Shown here piece by piece: positions 56,501-64,000 of a stretch of 64,000 nt of DNA; within the stretch, counting starts at the first letter, position 1, and each line of letters begins with the position of its first letter. The notes beneath the pieces are model-generated. The model did not search any database. It was given only the letters and a program-made list of their open reading frames with translations, and had not been told where the DNA came from. A program made the position numbers and the translations under genes. The DNA is from Mortierella alpina. Lineage: Eukaryota; Mortierellomycota; Mortierellomycetes; Mortierellales; Mortierellaceae. The stretch spans positions 434,001 to 498,000 of the forward strand of contig JANATF010000011.1 in the NCBI GenBank assembly GCA_029449245.1, read 5' to 3'.

Positions 56501-57807
56501 CTCCATGATGCAAACAGCCCCTAGTTTCATTGTCGACGAGGCAGCTGCTGAAGGTGTGAGGGTAAACCTTGCAGGACGTACGCATTGTGGGCTCCAATAT
56601 GTATGTGCGCCTTTTGGTGCGGCACATCACCTTACCGCCAAAAACGGCCCAGGTGAGTACTCAACAAAAAAAGTGGTTGGAGAGCCATAGGTCGGGTACC
56701 AACAACATTGAGAAAGACACGCACGCACGCACGCACCGAGAGAGTAGAGGTGAAGGGCACACGCAGCAAGTGGGCAAGATAACTATATAGACTATACAAC
56801 GACACAGAGTTGAATGAGGATCGATTCTTGATAAAACAAAAACCCGCCCTGCTGAACTTGTATGTATAATACCTGTACACACATGTAGGTTTGAGAGCCA
56901 TCTTGAATGGGACCACAACTCGCAAAGAGCGATGTCCCAGCGTTTTTGTTCTTCACATACACACGCTGGCAGTTACACACACTGTTCATGTACTTTCGTG
57001 TCCGGTGTGCTTAGTGTTCGATGATCCGGCGAGGGCAAGCGGGTGAGAAACAGGCCGCCACGCCCGTCGCCAGTGCGATGGCCGGTGGTGGGTGTGGGTG
57101 TGGATGTATTCTGCCACGTAGAGCATAGAGGCCATGTCCGTGTGCAGAGAGAGTTCAATGAAAAACGAGAGCATCGCTGCCAATTTGCGATCCTCTATTT
57201 CCTTGCGTTCTTTTTCGTTCCTTGTTGTCCCTCTGCTGCCTTTTAGCATCTTCGTTTCCCTTTTGACACCTCGTCCTCCTTGCGCTCCTCCCCCCTGCTC
57301 CTTCTCTCTCGTCCGCCTTCTCAGCGACCGTCCTTCCTCCCCGGCCCATCTTGGACCCTCTGCAGCACTCCGGCGCCGTCCACCCACCAGCCGACCCCTT
57401 TGTTCTTTCGTCTGTATTCCTTTATAGCAAGGTTTTCTTCTACAGCCTTCACTTCCTTCTCTTTTTTTTACGGTCCGTTATTGTCTTGTACTCCCATCCA
57501 CTATATTACTACCGGCCTCGCGCTCGCCCTTTCTTCTCTTCCTCCCTCTACCTTTGCCTCCTCCTAACCGTCCTCCACTCCATCTCTCTTCCTTCCCTTC
57601 TCTCATTCACAGCTCATCCCCTCAACCGCTCGAGCTGCATCCGCGCCTAATCTAAAAGGTCCTCATCAGCTCTCATTCCATCCAGGCATCTTGAGTTGAA
57701 CCATCATCTACCTCTCTCACAACAGTTGTATCCTCCAGCAGAGTTCTCCACCAGCACACCGCCCCTCCCTCCTTGCCCTGCCTTACGTCTTCACCTGCAT
57801 ATCGACC
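53528..57807. other. Large gene-poor region between the glutaredoxin and methyltransferase genes
   Basis: These 4.3 kb hold no gene I can support on either strand. All longer frames lack family resemblance. Notable content: a G22 homopolymer (53551-53572), an A-run near 54164-54181, a perfect 9-bp inverted repeat (GTGCATCAT/ATGATGCAC, 54835-54860), and a CT-rich tract (about 57200-57780) that leads into the next start codon. Much of it may be promoter, untranslated leader or decayed sequence. Confidence 0.45.
53551..53572 (+). repeat. Poly-G tract (22 G)
   Basis: Twenty-two consecutive G are followed by AA and six more G, just upstream of the glutaredoxin start on the opposite strand. It can form quadruplex structures and may be prone to length error. 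Confidence 0.9.
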
Positions 57808-60800
57808 ATGGGAACATCTTCATCGCGTACTTCAAACTCTAGCGGCAACAGCAGATTCACCACGCGCAACAATAGCAAAACGGCCTTCGATCCTACATCT
57901 CCTCCAGCATCGTCCGGCAGCGGGTCCAACTCGCAACTCGCAAAGTCCTTGAACCGACGACGATCCGCCAAAAATTCCTTGGAATCACCAAACTCTAGCG
58001 ATGTCTCCAACCATAAAGACATACGCATGTTGCCTAGTCCTCAAGAAGGGGATGAAGAGGAATTCAGATGGATAGACGGGCGTCGGTACCACAACACAAC
58101 GAGTCTTTACATGTTGCCGAACGACGCACAAGAGGTTGACAGGTAACTAAACAACAAAGAGCTTGTCTCCCCCACTCCCCCACTCCCCCCACTTCTCCCC
58201 ACCCGACCACCTCAAAATCTCTGAACCCACCTTGGACATATGGGGAGCATGCGTGCCGGTGTATTGGTCGGGGACTCAATAATGGCCATCTGGTAGAATT
58301 TCGTTCTTCCGCGTCCTAATATTCCCTGCGTACAGCTTCTGGGTGGAATGGGAAACGGGAACCCCTGCTGTTGTATTCAGTAACGTCTTTTTTTTTTATC
58401 TGCGCGCGGTGATATGTCACTTGTGATCGACAGCAATTCCCTCTCACATGAGTTAAAAAAAAAGACTAAGATCTTTGGCAGGGTGAGGTCTGGTGGTTGC
58501 GCCCGATGACAGCAAAATATGCGAGGGAGATCTTGCGAACGCACACATTTTTTTTTATTATTTAACCACGTTTTCCTTCGCTATGGTTTGCCATGCGACA
58601 TGCGCGGGAGCACCGTTGCCTCGCCTCTCTTTTTCCTTTTTTTTTTGGTGAACACAGTGTTTGGTGTTTTCCTCCGCCTGCAGTCTGTTTGAGTGATACG
58701 GATGGATGATCCTATTGAGGCAGCTCAAAGGACGTTTCATAAATTGAGTAGAGCACACGGAGACGAGATGCACTGTGTACTACCGTCGAGGTAAAAAAAA
58801 AAATGTTTGTGTCCAGTTTTTTATCTCTTATATTGTATTTTTCATTTTCGCCCTGTTCTTGACCCTGCCTGGTTCCGGCCTTTGTACCCTTCTTTTATGT
58901 GTTGGACATGGGCACAAGGATCTTGGTGCCACCGGGTAATGGGAGAGGGCGTATGGAGCCACAAGGGAGAGGGTGCGAGAGAGGGGTAGGTCGGTAAGCG
59001 TGTGTGCCCAAAAATATCAGGTGCGACTTTAGAACGAGATAACCAGAAAAAAAAAAGTTAGTCCAATGTTGAGCCCTGATTCTCCCAAAGGCCATTGAGA
59101 CGGAGAATCATTTTTTGTTTGCATGTGTTCGGTCCACATTGGCGCCGTTGTATTCTTAGAGGGGAGAGACGAGGAGGGATGATCACACTCGTCGCTTTGC
59201 CAGAGGATGTCCTCGCGGAAAACTGCACTTGCATCCAGTGGGAAGGGTCGAGAAAGCACACCTCGACGGCATCATGAGCATCAACTGCCCCGAACGGGAA
59301 GGCAAAATGGCATGCGTGTATGGCGATTCATACATATGTTCATCGAAGCAAGCGGGGTTGGGAAAGAAAAGAGTCTCGGGTAGTTTGCTTGGGCCGGTCT
59401 TCGTTTCTGACATCGCATGACCTGGCAGACCCTAACCAAATGTATATGTACTTTTGTACCTGCATCTTTCATATTAGACTGCATCTACAACACTATATCC
59501 TGAAGGTGGCCCTCGAGGGCAATATCCACGTCCCTCTTCCCGAGAACGGGCGCGTGATCGACTTTGGCTGTGGGCCGGCGACTTGGTGCATGGTAAGAAA
59601 CAATGTTTACCCGTATGCTGCCTTTTTGTTCTCTCTCGCTAAAGCGCATTTTCACACGACAACATGGATTGTGGAGCATATGACGACGCATGCCAGAGGT
59701 ATGCGGTCAATGCTCCGTGGCATGTGTTCTCTAAAGCGCCACATTTCGCCCATTTGTCCGAATATCGCACACCCACACACCCACACCCACACACGCACAC
59801 ACAGAGAATTACGCGGGTCGCAATTGAGACGATGCAAGTTGTGTTTTTTTCATGTGCCATCATACTCTCTTTCTGCCTTTCTCTCCCTCTCCCTCTCCCT
59901 CTCTCTTTCTCCCTCTATCTTTTGTCATCTTTTGCTTTGTTTTTTTTCATTCACATTACTTTTGTTGAGCATGGTGGACTTGTATCGTTTGACTAAGCCG
60001 AATGCGATCCAGCGTATCTCTTGGCAAAGGTAGTTTGCTGGACAACTGGAGGATATCGCTTGGAGTTGGTTTAGCGTTTATTTTAGTAGAGGAGAGTGGG
60101 CGTCCGAGCGAGAGGCTCACAATCTCGAAACTATTTTCTCGCCCCTCCACCCATCCTTTTTTTTCGCTTGAGACAAAGTGGTGTTTGTTGATGGCCCGCA
60201 CTAGGCGACGTTGAGCATTTTGGCAGCTGCCGCATCTGCTGATTTCAGGGGGAAGGAGGCGCCCGTGCAAGTGAGCATGGGAGGGCAGGAGCAGAGCGAG
60301 TACTAGATGTGCGGATGGAAGTTCGCTACCGAGGCGAACCCCACCAGAACTTGTCGATGCATTAGTGCTCAAACATTAACCCCCACCCATCAAAAATTTT
60401 ATCCCCCCACCCCTCATGTTACACGCATCTTCTAGGACATGGCCACAGAGAACGGAACAGTCAACTTCGTCGGCGTGGATATCTCGGCCATCTTTCCAAC
60501 TGCCATCTTTCCTCGCAACTGCAACTTTTACCACGAAAACTTTCTCGACGGCGTTTCACAACCGAACAGCACATTCGACGTGGTCTTTCAGCGGAATGTC
60601 TCTTGTGGACTGACGTTCGAACTATGGCAAAAAGCCATGGCAGAAGCGTTCCGGGTCCTGAAGCCTGGAGGATATTACGAGTGTGTTGAGGCAGAGTACA
60701 TGTTGCACAACTGCGGACCCTTCACGACAGAATACTTTGAGCATCTGCTAATGATTATGGCATACGGGAGTGTGGATCCACTGTTGGTGCGGTCACTGGA

Positions 60801-61062
60801 CCGACTGATGGTGGCGGCAGGATTCAGGGACGTGAAGGTGAAGGAGTATTGCGTCCCAATTGGACAATGGGGCGGCAAGATTGGAGTGATGTGGCAGCAG
60901 AACGTGCTGACGGGCATGAGCGCAGTGAAGAGCCAGCTGAGCAAGACTGCGGGCATGACTGAGGAGCAAGTGGCGGATGCGGTAGTGAGGCTGGAGAAGG
61001 AGCTGTCCGAGGGTCGGACCCATAGTATTGTCCATGTCGTCTGCGGCCGGAAGCCAGAATAG
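57808..61062 (+). CDS. SAM-dependent methyltransferase (UMTA/TAM-type)
   Basis: Three exons are proposed: 57808-58142, 59478-59592 and 60436-61062. They join in phase to 1077 nt, 358 aa. The N-terminal ~85 residues are Ser/Asn-rich and disordered; Gly2 in MGTSSS could be N-myristoylated. Then come WIDGRRYHNTTSLYMLPND and EVDRLHLQHYILK, the usual entry to this fungal methyltransferase family. Motif I is VIDFGCGPATW; FVGVDIS gives the acidic residue of strand 2; FDVVFQRNV and FRVLKPGGYYE give motifs II and III. The substrate is unknown; relatives range from housekeeping enzymes to secondary-metabolite regulators. Both introns are very long for this genome (1335 and 843 nt). The gene is too far (about 22 kb) from the NRPS to suggest a shared pathway. 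Confidence 0.85.
58143..59477 (+). other. Intron 1 of the methyltransferase gene (1335 nt)
   Basis: GTAACT donor and ATATTAG acceptor. The intron contains C-runs, T-runs and short frames but no recognisable gene on either strand. Confidence 0.7.
59593..60435 (+). other. Intron 2 of the methyltransferase gene (843 nt)
   Basis: GTAAGA donor and TTCTAG acceptor, splitting immediately after motif I. It contains a CA-rich microsatellite (about 59768-59803) and a CT tract (about 59875-59915). No gene is recognised inside. Confidence 0.7.
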
Positions 61063-61143
61063 CACCACGGTTACTGTCTTGTTCGTTTTTTCTCACTCTT
61101 GGCCTTTACAATCTACAGCATATCCCAAAGCAAAGTAAAAACC

Positions 61144-61164
61144 CAAAAAAAAAAAAAAAAAAAA
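61144..61164 (+). repeat. Poly-A run
   Basis: About twenty consecutive A lie between the methyltransferase and DUF1308 genes. Confidence 0.85.
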
Positions 61165-61297
61165 TGAATCTCGCGCGCAATGGCGCACCGCCACATGGAC
61201 GGTGCCTTTGTGGGCGTCACTCAGTTCCCGCGCGGTCCTCTTTTTAATTCTTTTCTTCCCACTGCCGTTTCCCATTACTCGATCCATCGCACCAGGG

Positions 61298-63240
61298 ATG
61301 GACCTGCTTCAGCGCGCACAGGCTCTCCTCCAGGAATGCAACGACATCGTCACCAGCCTTAACGCATGGAAGGACTGCAATCCCACATTCGACGCCGATA
61401 GCGTGCAAAAGATCTTGCATGCCGAGCAAAAGTTTCTGGAAAAGGTACCCTGCATAACTGGTTGGAAAAGGTACTCGCCAACAGCTGAACCAAGACCCTA
61501 TTGCGCACCCTGGCAACACACACCTTCAACACAAACTCGAGCAACACCTGATGATGTCTTTGTCACAATTCCATATAGGTGACCTCAACACCTGCAGAGG
61601 ACATCAAGCCGGTGCAGATCAGCTCGTCCAATGTGCCGTATCTCAAGTCGCTCGTCTGCGCCCTCATCCATAGCAAGAACCCTGTCGCCATCCGAAAGAC
61701 GTTCACGTACAAGCCTGACCGCTATTCAGCCATGGACCCCGAGGAAAAGTTCAAAACACTCCCCACACAGACACAAAAGGGACGTCGTGGTACTAACAGC
61801 GTGATGCAGTTGTCGACCTCACAGCCGCTTTCAGGATCGTTGTCGAATATCAAGTCTTTCCAGGTCAAGGTGGATTTGATCGCGGACCATGGCAAGAGCT
61901 GGCTCAAGATCAATGCTGGCAGTGTCAAAAGCCTTCTTCACGAGTTTGCAGACATGGAGGAGGACAGTGACGACGAACAGGAAGAGGATTTAGAGGATGA
62001 GTCAGAGGAGGACATCATGGACGAGGAAGGCCGCAGCAAAGTCAATATGGGTCATCGCCAACGCCATGGCCTGACACCCGCTCATGTTAGCAAGGACACG
62101 CACGCGGACATGACGCTGCTAACCAGGAGCCTGGTCCTTGCTGCGGACCAAAATCGGCTGCACTATGACCATCGACCCCAGGTCACTTTAAGGTTCACGG
62201 GGATCGTTCCTGAAGACGAGCACTTTGAGGCCGTTAAGAACATGGTTCAAAAGTCGGTTCGTGTCGGTAGGGTAGCGCAGTCCATTGAGGATGGCACTGT
62301 GGCTCAATTCCCCGTGGAGGTGGTCTTTGGGTCCATGCAGTTTCCATTGTTGCCAGGTGTGTCTGCCAGCACTCGAATGGATCCGTCCTTTTCGCCATTC
62401 TCGATTCCTGCGAGCGTGGATGATATGGTGCTTTTCACCAGCACATTGCACCTCGACATCACGACCCTTATGGCGCTGAGCAGCTTTTTGTGCCACACTA
62501 TCCGACCGGACCCCACGCTGTTTACATCACCACCTTTAGTCTTGCAGGCTCAGCAGGAGCATGAGCAGCCCTTGTTGCCGCTATTGGGAAAGATCTTTGG
62601 AGGGCGAGAACGACTTGTCATGTCAAGGACAGCGGCGACCCGATTTAAAGCTATTCTTAATGTCATTGGAGGATCCGAGGAACAATGGCGTGGCCGTGTG
62701 ATGATCCACGACCCACTCGAAGTTGCGCAACAGGACGGCGAGGATGACGAGGACCTCATCCGAGAGCGGTGGGTCAAAGGATCGGACTGGGCGCAGCAGT
62801 ACGGGGTATTTGCGGATGGACCGCCCCGTATTGAAGTCATTGAGGATATCCCAGGGCAAGCGCCAGTTGGGTCTCTGCATGAGACTCCTGACAATGTGGC
62901 GGATGAATCAAAGCATGAGGGAGAGGAAGCGTCGCAATTGCAGGAGACGGGACCCCCACAGCTGAGTACGTTGTCGCTTTCAGAGAGTTCAGGCGGATCA
63001 AATGATGCGATAGCCTCTAGTAGCAAGCTGACTGGGCCTGGACGGAAGGAGCTGAACATGACTGAGCTTCACTCCAAGATCTTCATGACGGGATACCGCG
63101 CGCGATTGACGACGGTGACGGCCAACTTGGTTGGGTACAGGACGGTGACACGGACTGGGCAAGTGCCTCAGGGGATCAGTGTGTGGTTCCATCAACCTCG
63201 CTCGCTTGCCGAGGCCAAACTGCCGTCTTTCTACAATTGA
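61298..63240 (+). CDS. DUF1308 (UPF0415 / C7orf25-like) protein
   Basis: Two exons are proposed: 61298-61444 and 61579-63240 (phase 0), giving 602 aa. The N-terminal helix (MDLLQRAQALLQECNDIV) and the region VPYLKSLVCALIHSKNPVAIRKTF and FQVKVDLIADHGKSWLKINAGS match the DUF1308 family; the C-terminal part has DDMVLFTSTLHLDITTLMALSSFLCH. The family is widespread in eukaryotes and its biochemical role is not established. Acidic inserts lie near residues 175-195, and a Glu/Ser-rich stretch near 480-540. The start was set at 61298 because it opens the conserved helix. It lies 235 bp after the methyltransferase stop, on the same strand. Confidence 0.75.
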
Positions 63241-64000
63241 GAAATACAGTCTTTGTTTCTTGGCACGTGGGGGTACTCGTCCGGTGTTGCCTGAACTGTA
63301 CGTGGGACGGATGACCAATGGGGCGTCAGCTGTACGTGATCCTTATCGCTGCTCCTCGGGTGGTGTCAAAAGGCGAATCGGATTTTTCATCTCTTCTGCT
63401 TCTTTCCTCCTTCGCCCCCATCCCCGCACACCATCCTACCAACAAGGATTCAGATCTTTTGTTATCCCTTTGCTCGTCCCTTCTATTGGATTTCTATTGA
63501 CCGTAGAAAGACAGGAGACTGGATCAAAGAGGAGGATTCCGCATTCTTCACTGCTTGCCCTTGCTATCGGCTGCCTTCAATCGTCTTCCCTTTTTTTTCT
63601 TTTTGTATTTTCTTGATAGCTTCACAGCGTCAACAAGCACCACTTTCCTCACTAGACCCTAACAGACAGGCACTCTAGTTGATCCCTTTCACAACCACTT
63701 TTCTTTTTTTTTATATTTTTATTATCCATAATGGCATACTTCTACCTTACCTCTGGCGGCCACGTTGGCCGTGAGGTCGACTGATCCCACGCGCAAACCC
63801 ACGACGAACTCCAACAATCTTTCTACTTTTACTACTACAACACCCAGCAACCCAGCGCCAAACCACCAACCTACCTTGCCCTCCGCTTCCAGCACCTCTC
63901 TAGCTGAACCCTCCACTGCAACCAACAGCAGCCTCTACCCGCATTTTATCCCTCATCCTTATCTTTTCCCTCTATTTTTTATTTGACTCTGTTCTCCCGA
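63241..64000. other. 3' flank and probable leader of a further plus-strand gene
   Basis: A T/C-rich tract (about 63380-63720) resembles the leaders of other genes here. An ATG at 63731 opens MAYFYLTSGGHVG and meets a stop at codon 18, unless a GTGAGG donor at 63771 starts an intron that closes beyond the window. Nothing further can be supported. Confidence 0.3.

Noticed and set aside
1-64000. CRISPR arrays, tRNA or rRNA genes, intact transposons
   Set aside because: No spaced direct repeats, no recognisable tRNA A/B-box cloverleaf, no rRNA sequence, and no transposase or reverse transcriptase frames were seen on either strand.

Overview
The window reads as nuclear DNA of an early-diverging fungus, most likely Mortierellaceae (Mortierella/Linnemannia). 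Genes are split by short GT-AG introns. They include fungal housekeeping genes such as eIF6, MED6, MRT4, an ADA1-like SAGA subunit, xanthine dehydrogenase and a type II PI 4-kinase. Many genes have long CT-rich leaders. The centre is occupied by a bacterial-style nonribosomal peptide synthetase (NRPS) with dual epimerization/condensation domains, an architecture known to me from Mortierella alpina. Gene models were built by eye: reading phases, GT/AG sites and family alignment agree for almost every intron.

Layout. 1-18.5 kb, all on the plus strand: the 3' end of a PI 4-kinase type II (LSB6); a secreted/type I membrane protein with a Tyr/Gly/Gln-rich tail; eIF6 (TIF6, 5 exons); an uncharacterised 684-aa membrane protein; a PPP4R1-like PP4 regulatory subunit (7 exons, 1233 aa); and an orphan 357-aa protein. 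18.7-35.4 kb, minus strand: one pentamodular NRPS of at least 5,400 aa, ordered C*-A1-T1-E/C-A2-T2-C-A3-T3-E/C-A4-T4-E/C-A5-T5-TE. 35.6-38.8 kb: gene-poor DNA with an F-box-like fragment. 38.8-45 kb: two divergent pairs, MED6(-)/FIST-domain protein(+) and MRT4(-)/ADA1(+). 45-48.3 kb: gene-poor. 48.3-53.5 kb: xanthine dehydrogenase(+) convergent with a dithiol glutaredoxin(-). 53.5-57.8 kb: gene-poor. 57.8-63.2 kb: a SAM methyltransferase with unusually long introns and a DUF1308 protein. The last 0.7 kb looks like the leader of another plus-strand gene.

The exciting system is the NRPS. Its architecture predicts a cyclic or released pentapeptide with configuration D-L-D-D-L, made by a bacterial-type assembly line inside a fungal genome. 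All five A domains carry a spliceosomal intron at nearly the same place, just before the A3 core motif. The core of modules 4 and 5 shares a nearly identical block of about 1.5 kb that includes the intron and gives identical specificity codes, so the line has been remodelled inside the fungus. No tailoring enzyme, transporter or regulator was recognised beside it. It therefore appears to act alone, like the malpicyclin/malpibaldin synthetases of M. alpina. The rest of the window is mostly conserved cellular machinery with no evident link to the peptide.
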